From contig CAMCBE010000010.1 in NCBI GenBank assembly GCA_945872805.1, forward strand, positions 1 through 17,836: a stretch of DNA of 17,836 bases, in the 5' to 3' direction. Positions 1 to 9,067 of this stretch are shown piece after piece. This stretch comes from Chitinophaga pinensis. Lineage in GTDB: Bacteria; Bacteroidota; Bacteroidia; Chitinophagales; Chitinophagaceae. The stretch's first letter is position 1. Every line of letters begins with the position of its first letter. The notes below the pieces were generated by a model. The model worked only from the letters and a program-made list of their open reading frames with translations. It did not search any database and was not told the DNA's origin. The position numbers and the translations under genes were made by a program.

Positions 1-1
1 A

Positions 2-1234
2 GGGTATCTTCTTGCTCAATCTGGTGACTACGACTCGGCGCTTGTGCTTAAGCATCAATGGACTGGAATAGCTACAGCTGTGCTAAGTATTGTGGCATAT
101 TTACTCAAAGCGTATAGGCGAATTCTCATTTGGCTTACCTGCATACTGATGGCAATTGCTGGGCATTTTGGAGGAACATTAACGCACGGAGAGGGGTATT
201 TGTTCTCAGGTTCAACCGAACAACAATCATCAACAGATTCAATACCTACTATTCCTCAGCAAAAAAGTGACATAACAGATAGCACAAACACCCTTGCTGA
301 AACAGAAGAAGTCTTTCTATACCGTGATCAAATAAAACCTATTTTTCAAAACAAGTGCTATAATTGCCATAGCCAAATAAAGAGAAAAGGTCAACTGCGA
401 CTGGACACAGAGGCATTTATTCTACAAGGCGGGAAAAATGGCAAAATCATTAAAACAAGTAATGCCGGTAAGAGTCGACTATATACTCACCTTATCTTAC
501 CATTGGAAGATGATCTACACATGCCTCCAAAAGGTAAAAAGCAACTTACGGCCAAAGAAATTAATATCATCCACGAATGGATCGACAAAGGAAATCCATT
601 TGGCTCAATCATCGTGCATACAAAAAAAGATAACCCAAAAGCTGACTCAACTATTTCGGTAAATACTGTTCAACTGATTGAGCCTATACCAGTAGTAGCT
701 GAACATAGCATATCAGTTGAAGAAAATATTCCCCCGGCAGCCCAATCTGAAATAGATTTACTAGAATCAAAAAATATCATCGTCAATAAAATAAAAGAAG
801 AATCGAATGAGCTTTCAATAAACTTCGTGAATGTAAAAAACCTTCAGGCTTCTATCATAGATGATTTAGCAAAATTAAATCAACAAGTAGTAACACTAAA
901 ACTTTCGAATCAACCGATAACAGATGAGCTCATTCAAAAACTAACTAGCTTTAAAGTCTTAAGACAACTTCAATTAGAAAATACTAAAATTACTGATGCT
1001 GGACTCCTTACTATAAAAAATTTAGACGCGCTTCAACAGTTGAATCTCTATGGAACAGATATTACAGATAAAGGATTGAGTTATTTAAGTGATTGTAAAA
1101 ATATAAAGACAATTTATCTTTGGAAAACAAATGCAACACTCTTAGGGATAAATCAGTTGAAAAAAGCGTTACCAAATGTTAAAATAGAATCAGGTAATTT
1201 TGAATTTAATAAAGTAGATACCATAAAGAAATAA
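2..1234 (+). CDS. Membrane c-type cytochrome with C-terminal leucine-rich repeats (5' partial)
   Basis: The reading frame is open to the left edge; the GTG at 44 is an internal valine codon, so the true start lies upstream. Numbering from that GTG, the visible part begins with two hydrophobic helices (about residues 7-22 and 27-40) ending in a H-F-G-G-T-L-T-H-G motif, typical of the membrane part of Planctomycete-type cytochromes. A low-complexity Ser/Thr/Gln linker follows, then a cytochrome c domain with one heme-binding C-Y-N-C-H (105-109) and a likely axial Met in H-M-P-P (159-162). From about residue 282 there are three to four 24-residue leucine-rich repeats with the L-x-x-T-x-I-T-D-x-G-L pattern. 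The C-terminal half should be periplasmic. The stop is 7 bp before the next gene, so an operon is likely. Role inferred: electron transfer and protein contact for the DUF1549/DUF1501 partners; substrate unknown. Confidence 0.85.
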   Translation, partial: GYLLAQSGDYDSALVLKHQWTGIATAVLSIVAYLLKAYRRILIWLTCILMAIAGHFGGTLTHGEGYLFSGSTEQQSSTDSIPTIPQQKSDITDSTNTLAETEEVFLYRDQIKPIFQNKCYNCHSQIKRKGQLRLDTEAFILQGGKNGKIIKTSNAGKSRLYTHLILPLEDDLHMPPKGKKQLTAKEINIIHEWIDKGNPFGSIIVHTKKDNPKADSTISVNTVQLIEPIPVVAEHSISVEENIPPAAQSEIDLLESKNIIVNKIKEESNELSINFVNVKNLQASIIDDLAKLNQQVVTLKLSNQPITDELIQKLTSFKVLRQLQLENTKITDAGLLTIKNLDALQQLNLYGTDITDKGLSYLSDCKNIKTIYLWKTNATLLGINQLKKALPNVKIESGNFEFNKVDTIKK

Positions 1235-1241
1235 TACGATC

Positions 1242-4200
1242 ATGATGCTCAAATATATCATACCACTAATTCCTACTCTTTTTGTTATGTCACCTAAACA
1301 AAAAGATATACCAAAGCTTCCGGCAGATGTGGCAATTGAATATAAAAAAATATCATTTCAATTAGATTATAATCAACACATCAAACCAATTCTATCTGAT
1401 AAATGCTTCACTTGTCATGGCCCTGACAAAGCCAAACAAAAAGCTGGATTGCGACTTGACATAGCCACTGCTGCTTATTCTCCTTTACCAGAAAGTCCAG
1501 GTAAAGTGGCCCTTTCGCCTGGCAGTCTCAAAAAAAGTGAAGTATTCGCACGAATCATTTCAACAGATCCAGAATACGTCATGCCAATGCCAAAATCACA
1601 CTTGAGTTTAAGTGCAAAAGAAAAAGCATACTTAACCAAATGGATTGAAGATGGTGCTGTATACCAACTACATTGGGCATTTGTGAAACCAATAAAAAAA
1701 TCAATACCTCAAGCTACAGGAAACAGTAATTCAAATAATGTAATTGATCAATTTGTAGCCGCTAAATTAATTGAGAACAACCTTAGTCAGAGTAAAGAAG
1801 CTCCAAAAGAACTTTTATTGCGCCGACTTTCATTCGACCTAACAGGCCTTCCGCCGACACTTGAAGAAATTGATCAATTTATTCAGGATGAAAGTAAGAA
1901 TGCATATGAAAAACAAGTAGACCGCCTTTTGGCCTCTTCACACTACGGAGAAAAGATGGCAGCAGACTGGCTTGACTTGGCCAGATTCGCAGACACACAT
2001 GGTTATACTGTTGATAGATTAAGGGATATGTCGCCCTACAGAGATTGGGTAATTAATGCCTTCAACCTCAACATGCCATATGATAATTTCATACATCAAC
2101 AATTGGCAGGAGACTTAATGCCTCATCCTACGAAAGATATGATCATTGCTACAGCCTTCAACAGAAATCATCAACAAAATATGGAAGGGGGTATCATAGA
2201 AGAAGAGTTCCAAACAGAATATGTGATGGACAGGACAAATACCTTTGGAGAAGCATTTATGGCTTTATCGGTAGGATGCGCAAGATGCCATGACCATAAA
2301 TATGATCCTTTTTCTCAGAAAAATTACTATCAACTATTTAGCTTTTTTAACAATGTGGCAGAGGCAGGGCAGATTTCATGGAATGATGATATGCCAACTC
2401 CTACATTGATGCTTCCCACTCCAGAAAAAGAAAAAATCATCAGTTACCTAAAAGAAAAAGTTGACGAACAAGAAGCTAAAATAGAACGTATTAAAACATC
2501 ATTCGATGATGATTTTGAGAAATGGATTGCCACTGAGCAATATAAATCCTTAGCAGAAGAGATAACACCAAAGCATGGGTTACAAGGACTGTACAAACTA
2601 AACGGAACACTTGCTAATGAAATAGATACAAGTAAGACAGCAGAACTCGGTCGTGAAAGAGGAAGATACTCAGGAGGGTTGCCTGCATTCGAAAAAAATA
2701 AAAATGGAGAAGCCTTATTACTTGACGGAGATGTTTATCTCGACTTAAAATCCGTAGGTGTATTTAGAAAATCTCAGCCTTTTAGTATTGGCATGTCGCT
2801 GTTCATTCCGAAAGAAATGAAGGCTGGGGTAATATTTCATAAAAGCAATGCAGAAAGGCTCTATAATTTCAAGGGGTTTAACTTATCAATGAAAAATAAT
2901 AAGTTTGAAATAATGATGGCGCATGCTGCTCCATCTAATGCAATTACCCGTACAGCTCAACTTGATATCCCAAGAGCAAAATGGATACATGTAAACATGA
3001 CTTATGACGGTTCGTCAAAAGCGAAGGGCTTTAAACTTTACCTTGATGGCACTGAATTGAACATGGAAACCAGCATGGACCAACTATACAAAGACATCAT
3101 ATTTAATAATGATGCAGAACCAGGACTTCAAATTGGTGGATGGGATCGAGGCCTAGGATTCAAAGATGGTAAGGTAGATGACATTACTGTATTTAATAGA
3201 GTGCTGACTCCATACGAAATCACCATACTTGCTGGAAATGCAAGTTGGAAAGCTATCACTCAAAAGAATGCTAAAGACTTGAGTACAGAGGAAAAAAAGA
3301 TTTTACTAGCGTATTATGCAGAAGCTGAAAACAAATCAATTCAAACTGAACGCGAGGCATTAATCAAGATAAAAAATACACTTATTGATTCTACAGAGAA
3401 TATTCCTGAAATCATGGTTATGCAGGAGATGCCGAAACCCAAAAAGGCAACCATTCTTTTAAGGGGTCAATACAATGCCCCGGGACAAGAGGTCTTTCCA
3501 AATACTCCAGAGGCAATTCTTTCATTTCCAACAAACTTACCAAAGAATAGATGGGGGTTGGCTCAATGGCTTACATCAAGCGAACACCCTCTTACATCTC
3601 GGGTTGCGGTAAATAGAATGTGGCAAATCTTTTTTGGAACTGGCCTAGTTAAAACCGCTGAAAATTTTGGCAATCAAGGGGAAATGCCTAGCCATCTCGA
3701 ATTACTGGATTGGCTCGCGGTAGACCTAAGGGAATCAGGATGGAATTTGAAAAGATTAAATAAAATGATTGTCATGTCTAACACCTACAAACAAGACTCT
3801 CATACTTCATCAGCACTAAGAGAATTAGATCCTGACAATAGGCTATTAGCAAGAGGTCCAGCTAATAGATTATCAGCTGAAATGATAAGAGATAATGCAT
3901 TGGCTGCATCTGGATTATTAAACAAAAAAATAGGTGGTAAAAGCATGAAGCCATATCAACCTGAAGGGCTCTGGGAAATTAATATGGCAGACTATGTGCA
4001 AGATTCAACTGCTGAAGTATATAGAAGAAGTTTATATGTAGTGTTAAAAAGGTCTGTCCCAAATCCTACACTTGCAATCTTTGATGCATCAGAACGAAGT
4101 TCATGTTTGGTTCGTAGGCAAAAAACAAATACTCCCACACAAGCACTTGTAACATTAAACGACCCCACTTTTTTAGAAGCATCAAAAGTGCTTGGCGAAT

Positions 4201-4472
4201 CAATGAGCCATGAACAAGATCTTGCTAAATCAATTACAAATACTTACCGAAAACTAACAGGCGTAAATCCAGACAGCAAAGAAATTTCGCTCTTAACCCA
4301 ATTATTTCAAGATCAGCTGACGAAATTTAAAAAATCACCCGACAAGGTAAAAGGATGGACCAATGCAGGAATGTACCAATTAAATAAGTCGGACGATATG
4401 CAAGTAATAGCAGCTAATGCCGTTGTGGCAAGCACCATATTAAATTCAGACGCGACAATAACAAAAAGATAA
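1242..4472 (+). CDS. DUF1549/DUF1553 (PSD1-type) cytochrome protein with LamG insert
   Basis: A 1076-aa exported protein. It starts with a short hydrophobic signal (residues 3-16), then a cytochrome c domain with C-F-T-C-H at 55-59 followed by G-P-D. DUF1549 occupies about 150-370 and carries a second CxxCH, C-A-R-C-H-D-H-K-Y-D-P, at 346-350. A concanavalin A/LamG-like beta domain (about 445-662, ending in V-D-D-I-T-V-F-N-R) separates it from DUF1553 (about 765-1040, with R-V-A-V-N-R-M-W and L-x-x-R-x-P-x-R-L-S-A-E). This is the standard architecture of a large family common in Planctomycetes and Verrucomicrobia and also found in Bacteroidota. Its biochemical reaction is not established as far as I know. 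The LamG insert suggests binding of a glycan or surface ligand. The gene lies 7 bp after the upstream cytochrome and 3 bp before the DUF1501 gene. I read the assignment as firm and the function as open. Confidence 0.93.
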   Translation: MMLKYIIPLIPTLFVMSPKQKDIPKLPADVAIEYKKISFQLDYNQHIKPILSDKCFTCHGPDKAKQKAGLRLDIATAAYSPLPESPGKVALSPGSLKKSEVFARIISTDPEYVMPMPKSHLSLSAKEKAYLTKWIEDGAVYQLHWAFVKPIKKSIPQATGNSNSNNVIDQFVAAKLIENNLSQSKEAPKELLLRRLSFDLTGLPPTLEEIDQFIQDESKNAYEKQVDRLLASSHYGEKMAADWLDLARFADTHGYTVDRLRDMSPYRDWVINAFNLNMPYDNFIHQQLAGDLMPHPTKDMIIATAFNRNHQQNMEGGIIEEEFQTEYVMDRTNTFGEAFMALSVGCARCHDHKYDPFSQKNYYQLFSFFNNVAEAGQISWNDDMPTPTLMLPTPEKEKIISYLKEKVDEQEAKIERIKTSFDDDFEKWIATEQYKSLAEEITPKHGLQGLYKLNGTLANEIDTSKTAELGRERGRYSGGLPAFEKNKNGEALLLDGDVYLDLKSVGVFRKSQPFSIGMSLFIPKEMKAGVIFHKSNAERLYNFKGFNLSMKNNKFEIMMAHAAPSNAITRTAQLDIPRAKWIHVNMTYDGSSKAKGFKLYLDGTELNMETSMDQLYKDIIFNNDAEPGLQIGGWDRGLGFKDGKVDDITVFNRVLTPYEITILAGNASWKAITQKNAKDLSTEEKKILLAYYAEAENKSIQTEREALIKIKNTLIDSTENIPEIMVMQEMPKPKKATILLRGQYNAPGQEVFPNTPEAILSFPTNLPKNRWGLAQWLTSSEHPLTSRVAVNRMWQIFFGTGLVKTAENFGNQGEMPSHLELLDWLAVDLRESGWNLKRLNKMIVMSNTYKQDSHTSSALRELDPDNRLLARGPANRLSAEMIRDNALAASGLLNKKIGGKSMKPYQPEGLWEINMADYVQDSTAEVYRRSLYVVLKRSVPNPTLAIFDASERSSCLVRRQKTNTPTQALVTLNDPTFLEASKVLGESMSHEQDLAKSITNTYRKLTGVNPDSKEISLLTQLFQDQLTKFKKSPDKVKGWTNAGMYQLNKSDDMQVIAANAVVASTILNSDATITKR

Positions 4473-4475
4473 AAT

Positions 4476-5960
4476 ATGTCACACCATCATAAAAAGGAAT
4501 TTAGATTAAATCATCCTGAACTGGAAAAACTTCACAGAAGTTTAGACAGAAGAAATTTTCTAAATAAAACCGCAATGGGGTTTGGTGCAATGGCATTACA
4601 GAGCCTATTAGCGCCAGCACAATCATTCGGGAATACCCTAGAGCAAGACATCATGAAGGCTTTGCCGAAAATTGCACCAAAAGCAAAAAGGGTTGTTTAC
4701 TTATTTATGAGCGGAGGACCCTCTCAATTTGAAACATATGACTATAAGCCTAAACTAAAAGACTTATTTGGAAAAGAATTACCAGACTCAGTTAGAAAAG
4801 GGCAGCGCCTTACAGGGATGAGCGCCAATCAGGCCTCATTACCAATGGTGCCATCAATGTATTCTTTCAAACAACACGGGAAAAGCAAAACATGGGTTAG
4901 TGATTTATTGCCTTATACTGCCCAGGTAGTTGATGAGCTATGTATTGTTAAATCGATGTTTACTGAACAAATTAATCATGATCCTGCCATTACATTTTTT
5001 CAAACAGGTCATCAACTTCCAGGAAGACCTTCTATGGGAGCTTGGTTAAGTTATGGATTAGGTTCAGAAAATAAAAACTTGCCCTCATTCATCGTATTAG
5101 TTTCCAAAAATGCACCAAAAGATCAACCACTTTATGCTAGATTATGGGGTAATGGCTTTTTACCTTCAGAGCATCAAGGCGTGCAATTTGGTTCAGGAAA
5201 AGATCCTGTATTATTTTTAAATAATCCCGAAGGCTATGATGGAGAAGATAGAAAAGAGATGCTTGATTATTTAGCCAAACTAAATCAATTTCAAAATGGA
5301 AATTGGGGAGACCCTGAAGTTGATGCACGAATAGCTCAGTATGAAATGGCTTATAGGATGCAAACTTCAGTGCCTGAAGTAATGGATACTACAAATGAAC
5401 CTGAGGAAGTATTTAATCTTTATGGTCCAGATAGTAAGGATAAAGGTTCATTTGCATCAAATTGTATCCTAGCTAGAAAATTATTGGAAAAAGATGTTCG
5501 TTTTGTCCAATTATATCATCAAGGATGGGATCACCATAGCGGATTACCAAGTAGCATTGAAGAACAAAGTAAACTAACTGATAGAGCTACCTCTGCATTA
5601 ATAGTGGATTTAAAGCGTCGAGGAATGCTTGAAGACACGTTAGTTGTTTGGGGAGGTGAATTTGGCAGAACAGTGTATTCACAAGGAAAACTTACAAAAG
5701 ATGATTATGGACGTGACCATCATCCTAGATGCTTTAGCATGTGGATGGCCGGTGCAGGAGTAAAACATGGGTTCAGTTATGGTGAAACAGATGACTTCAG
5801 CTATAATATCATAAAAGACCCAGTGCATGTACATGATTTCCAAGCAACTCTTTTGCATCTGATGGGAATTGACCACGAAGAACTCACCTTTAAATTCCAA
5901 GGTCGTAGATTTCGCCTCACGGACGTAGAAGGAAAAATTGTCAAAGGCATTTTGGGTTAG
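4476..5960 (+). CDS. DUF1501 family protein with Tat signal (alkaline-phosphatase/sulfatase fold)
   Basis: A 494-aa protein with a twin-arginine signal: D-R-R-N-F-L (arginines 25 and 26) followed by a hydrophobic stretch to about residue 50. This implies folding in the cytoplasm before export, usual for metal- or cofactor-binding proteins. Family marks include F-M-S-G-G-P-S-Q-F-E-T-Y-D near residue 76, G-G-E-F-G-R-T near 393, and G-R-D-H-H-P at 412-417. These are the putative metal-site motifs of DUF1501, which belongs to the alkaline phosphatase/sulfatase superfamily. It starts 3 bp after the DUF1549/DUF1553 gene, the usual pairing in this family, and the two probably work together at the envelope. 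Substrate unknown. It ends with TAG and faces panB across a 179-bp convergent gap. Confidence 0.93.
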   Translation: MSHHHKKEFRLNHPELEKLHRSLDRRNFLNKTAMGFGAMALQSLLAPAQSFGNTLEQDIMKALPKIAPKAKRVVYLFMSGGPSQFETYDYKPKLKDLFGKELPDSVRKGQRLTGMSANQASLPMVPSMYSFKQHGKSKTWVSDLLPYTAQVVDELCIVKSMFTEQINHDPAITFFQTGHQLPGRPSMGAWLSYGLGSENKNLPSFIVLVSKNAPKDQPLYARLWGNGFLPSEHQGVQFGSGKDPVLFLNNPEGYDGEDRKEMLDYLAKLNQFQNGNWGDPEVDARIAQYEMAYRMQTSVPEVMDTTNEPEEVFNLYGPDSKDKGSFASNCILARKLLEKDVRFVQLYHQGWDHHSGLPSSIEEQSKLTDRATSALIVDLKRRGMLEDTLVVWGGEFGRTVYSQGKLTKDDYGRDHHPRCFSMWMAGAGVKHGFSYGETDDFSYNIIKDPVHVHDFQATLLHLMGIDHEELTFKFQGRRFRLTDVEGKIVKGILG

Positions 5961-6139
5961 CTCCTTTTTTTTGGGACTTACGATAAGGAGTCTCGACTAT
6001 TCAGAAACTAATAGTACAGAATAAGCCAGACAATGTTTAGGCTAACATTGCTAGATTATATCTTTCAATCATTGAATAACTCAACATGGAATTAGTATGA
6101 AACTTATCTTCCGAAAATCTATGGTTGAATGCTACTGAA

Positions 6140-6955
6140 TTAATATGATTCATGCAATCCTGGAAATGTACCAGCCTGCACATCCTGTATATATTGCTTT
6201 ACTGCTAGGTCTATCGTTGTACTCAAGTTGACATACTCCCGTGCAAATTTCAATTTGATTGCTGGATTCATCCCAAGCATATCATTAACTACCAATACCT
6301 GCCCATCACACTGCACCCCTGCACCAATTCCTAGTGTAGGTATACCCAGCTGATCTGTTAACTTTCCAGCTAAATCAGCAGGAATTTTCTCTACAACCAA
6401 CGAAAAACAACCTGCAGCTTCTAATGCAATCGCATCACTTATTAACTCATTTGCAGTCGCATCTTCTTTAGCTTGAACTTGGTAGCCTCCCATTTGATGA
6501 ACACTCTGAGGAGTTAACCCTAAATGACCCATTACGGGAATACCTATACCTACAAGTTTTTTTATTACTGAAGCATATTCAGCACCTCCTTCAAGTTTTA
6601 TAGCATTAGCACCTGTCTCCTTTATAATACGAATAGCGGCTTCAATCGTCTTTTCCTCACTTACCTGATAAGAACCAAAAGGCATATCAACCACAACTAG
6701 TGCTTGACTAGAACCTTTTACGACAGCCTTTGCGTGATAGATAATCTCATCCAAACTAATAGGCAATGTGTCTGTGTTTCCAGAAAAAACATTGCTCGCA
6801 CTATCCCCAACAAGTAAGATATCAATTTGAGCACCATCAATTATCTTAGCCATTGTATAATCATAGCAAGTAAGCATAGAAATTTTATCATGCTTCTCTT
6901 TCTTTTTCTTGATATCTAAAATTGATTTGCGCTTTGTTGCTGAAATATATCCCAT
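6140..6955 (-). CDS. panB: 3-methyl-2-oxobutanoate hydroxymethyltransferase
   Basis: First committed step of pantothenate synthesis: adds a hydroxymethyl group from 5,10-methylene-tetrahydrofolate to alpha-ketoisovalerate, giving ketopantoate; cytoplasmic. At 271 aa it has the family's usual length. The Mg-binding residues match those of the E. coli enzyme: D51 in L-L-V-G-D-S, D90 in V-V-D-M-P-F-G-S-Y and E122 in I-K-L-E-G-G. The conserved H143 (V-M-G-H-L-G-L-T-P-Q-S) and the catalytic glutamate E188 (V-V-E-K-I-P) are also present. The N-terminus carries a lysine-rich stretch (residues 16-24) before T-C-Y-D-Y. It starts 10 bp after panC ends, so panC-panB are probably one transcript. Confidence 0.97.
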   Translation of the reverse strand: MGYISATKRKSILDIKKKKEKHDKISMLTCYDYTMAKIIDGAQIDILLVGDSASNVFSGNTDTLPISLDEIIYHAKAVVKGSSQALVVVDMPFGSYQVSEEKTIEAAIRIIKETGANAIKLEGGAEYASVIKKLVGIGIPVMGHLGLTPQSVHQMGGYQVQAKEDATANELISDAIALEAAGCFSLVVEKIPADLAGKLTDQLGIPTLGIGAGVQCDGQVLVVNDMLGMNPAIKLKFAREYVNLSTTIDLAVKQYIQDVQAGTFPGLHESY

Positions 6956-6965
6956 ATATAAATAA

Positions 6966-7814
6966 TTATAACAGTTCGAAATTATCGATTAATCGAACGC
7001 CTTCTAAAAAAACAGCAATAAATATTCTTGCTTGAGAATTAAAGTCCGATATGGGTTTAAGGGTATTTGGATCGGCAATGATTATATAGTCGACAGAATC
7101 AAATCCATTCATTAATAGAAACTCGTTAAATCTTAACTCAATTTGTCTGGAATCTTCATTTTTAAATTGGCTATGCATGATCTGATTATGAACATACTGG
7201 TATAGAAAACTTGCTCTTTCGATTCCCTGAATAGATAAATTTTTATTTCTACTACTCAATGCAAGTCCTTTTGCATCTCGAACAGTTGGACCAACAACCA
7301 AATCAACATCCAATTCATTTAAGTAGTTTTTAAGGAGTGTATCAACAACTTTAACCTGTTGAAAATCTTTTTCACCAAGATATAGCTTAGCTGGTTTTAT
7401 CAAACTAATAAACCGATGCAATACGCTACACACCCCTTGAAAATGACCTGGCCTATATTTTCCTTCCAATATGAGGTCTAAATTATTAATGTCGAAATAA
7501 GGCAACCGATCAGTCCCATTAGGATAAACATCTTCAAAGGTTGGCACATATAAAGCATCCACCTTTTCACTCTCTAAAATTCGAATATCTGCATCAAGCG
7601 TATTGGGATATTTATCAAAATCTTTTCTATTATTAAATTGAGTCGGATTTACGTATATCGTTACGAGCACAAAAGTCGATTGCTTTCTAGCCAATTGTAT
7701 TAGAGACAGGTGACCTTCATGAAGAGCGCCCATAGTTGGTACATATCCAATGGATTTATGTTCCATTGAGTTCAATACATCCTCTAACCCTGAAAGATTG
7801 CTTATTATTACCAT
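6966..7814 (-). CDS. panC: Pantothenate synthetase (pantoate--beta-alanine ligase)
   Basis: ATP-dependent condensation of pantoate with beta-alanine to pantothenate; cytoplasmic, working on the product downstream of PanB. At 282 aa it has the normal length. It shows the nucleotidyltransferase signature P-T-M-G-A-L-H-E-G-H at 26-35, V-N-P-T-Q-F at 55-60, G-K-Y-R-P-G-H-F-Q-G-V in the pantoate/ATP region, L-G-E-K-D-F-Q-Q, and the KMSKS-like L-S-S-R-N. The ATG at 7814 places H-E-G-H at the usual distance from the N-terminus. It heads a minus-strand panC-panB unit and diverges from coaBC, with 46 bp between the start codons. A standalone reductase gene (panE) is not in the window. Confidence 0.97.
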   Translation of the reverse strand: MVIISNLSGLEDVLNSMEHKSIGYVPTMGALHEGHLSLIQLARKQSTFVLVTIYVNPTQFNNRKDFDKYPNTLDADIRILESEKVDALYVPTFEDVYPNGTDRLPYFDINNLDLILEGKYRPGHFQGVCSVLHRFISLIKPAKLYLGEKDFQQVKVVDTLLKNYLNELDVDLVVGPTVRDAKGLALSSRNKNLSIQGIERASFLYQYVHNQIMHSQFKNEDSRQIELRFNEFLLMNGFDSVDYIIIADPNTLKPISDFNSQARIFIAVFLEGVRLIDNFELL

Positions 7815-7860
7815 CTTAAGTAAACTAAAATTAGAGCTATTTTTACTGTAAATTTATTTA
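7815..7860. promoter_or_regulatory. Divergent panCB / coaBC control region
   Basis: 46 bp of AT-rich sequence between the panC and coaBC start codons must hold the start signals for both directions unless promoters lie inside the genes. The best Bacteroidota -7-like match (TAnnTTTG) on the plus strand is TAAATTTA at 7849-7856, five of six fixed bases, only 4 bp before the ATG. That would imply an essentially leaderless coaBC mRNA. No clear -33 box and no Shine-Dalgarno sequence are seen in either direction. Confidence 0.35.
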
Positions 7861-9045
7861 ATGTTAGAGGGCAAAAAAATTATATTAGGCGTTACAGGTG
7901 GCATTGCGGCATATAAAATGACCTCATTAACACGCCTTCTTGTGAAGGAAGGTGCATCTGTGCAAATTATCATGAGTCCAGAGGCCGTTCAATTTGTATC
8001 GCCCCTTGTGCTATCTACCTTATCAAACAATCAAGTGCTGATTCACTTACATGAAAATAATCAATGGAATAACCATATCGAATTAGCTACATGGGCAGAT
8101 TTGATGATTATTGCCCCTGCAACAGCAAATACATTAGCCAAAGCAGCACACGGATTAAGCGATTCTTTATTACTAGCTACCTTTTTAAGCAAAAAGTCAA
8201 ACATCATGTTTGTACCTGCAATGGATGAAGACATGTGGCTAAATCCTATAACTCAAAAAAATATAGATATTTTAACATCCCTTGATCATGACATACTCCC
8301 TGTAGGAGAAGGTTTTTTAGCAAGTGGGATAGAAGGTAAAGGCAGAATGTTAGAGCCGGAAGAAATTGTATTGTATGTTAAAGAAAATTATGGCCGAACA
8401 AAAAGTATGTCAGGAAAAAAAATTCTGATAACTGCAGGACCTACTCAAGAGTCTATTGATCCAGTTCGATTCATCAGTAATCATTCATCTGGCAAAATGG
8501 GGATCGCCTTAGCAGAGACTTGCTACGAAAATGGTGCTGAAGTGCAGCTAATACTTGGCCCTACTCATTTAAAGCCCATCTATAAAGGGATTGAAGTAGT
8601 TTCAGTCGCAACAGCTGAAGAAATGAAGGTAGCATGTGATATTTACTTTAATGAAGTCAATATCATATTCATGGCAGCAGCAGTAGCCGATTATAAACCA
8701 ATGACAAGATCTAGTCAGAAAATAAAAAAGATAGAAGAAGAACTCGAGTTGACTCTTTGTAAGAATGAAGATATTTTGAAAGGACTTGGGCTAAAGAAAA
8801 AAGAAGGTCAAGTATTAATAGGATTTGCATTAGAATCTGAAAATGAAATAGAAAATGCATTGGCTAAATTAAAATCAAAAAATCTTGACTTCATTGTACT
8901 AAATTCATTAAAAGACGAAGGTGCTGGATTTGGATATGACACGAATCAAGTGACATTGATAAATAAAAAAGGTGATAAATTTCAGTCAGATTTATTGTCC
9001 AAAAAAGACATTGCGAATTTTATCTTATCTCATTTATTTAGCTAG
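7861..9045 (+). CDS. coaBC: Bifunctional phosphopantothenoylcysteine decarboxylase / phosphopantothenate--cysteine ligase
   Basis: Two consecutive CoA steps: CoaB joins 4'-phosphopantothenate to cysteine using CTP, and CoaC, an FMN flavoprotein, decarboxylates the product. The CoaC half (about 1-175) has G-V-T-G-G-I-A-A-Y-K at the FMN site, catalytic H72 in N-H-I-E-L-A-T-W-A-D, and P-A-M-D-E-D-M-W at 119-126. The clamp reads L-A-S-G-I-E-G-K-G-R-M. The CoaB half (about 180-394) starts with K-K-I-L-I-T-A-G-P-T-Q-E and has I-S-N-H-S-S-G-K-M-G, A-A-A-V-A-D-Y-K-P, the K-I-K-K lysine motif and V-L-N-S-L-K-D-E-G-A-G-F. The usual Asn of P-A-M-N is Asp and the clamp has no cysteine; I recall both as usual in Bacteroidota. 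It forms a pantothenate-to-CoA block with panC-panB. Confidence 0.97.
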   Translation: MLEGKKIILGVTGGIAAYKMTSLTRLLVKEGASVQIIMSPEAVQFVSPLVLSTLSNNQVLIHLHENNQWNNHIELATWADLMIIAPATANTLAKAAHGLSDSLLLATFLSKKSNIMFVPAMDEDMWLNPITQKNIDILTSLDHDILPVGEGFLASGIEGKGRMLEPEEIVLYVKENYGRTKSMSGKKILITAGPTQESIDPVRFISNHSSGKMGIALAETCYENGAEVQLILGPTHLKPIYKGIEVVSVATAEEMKVACDIYFNEVNIIFMAAAVADYKPMTRSSQKIKKIEEELELTLCKNEDILKGLGLKKKEGQVLIGFALESENEIENALAKLKSKNLDFIVLNSLKDEGAGFGYDTNQVTLINKKGDKFQSDLLSKKDIANFILSHLFS

Positions 9046-9067
9046 ACTGCATAGTTGTAAAACTGAA

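Noticed and set aside
5963..5995. CTCCTT...AAGGAG inverted repeat with a T run just after the DUF1501 gene
   Set aside because: Only 6 bp of stem with a long loop, and the T run lies inside the loop rather than after the stem.
6031..6050. 7-bp inverted repeat CAATGTT/AACATTG between the convergent DUF1501 and panB genes
   Set aside because: The stem is AT-rich and no T-tract follows on either strand, so it is not a credible intrinsic terminator.
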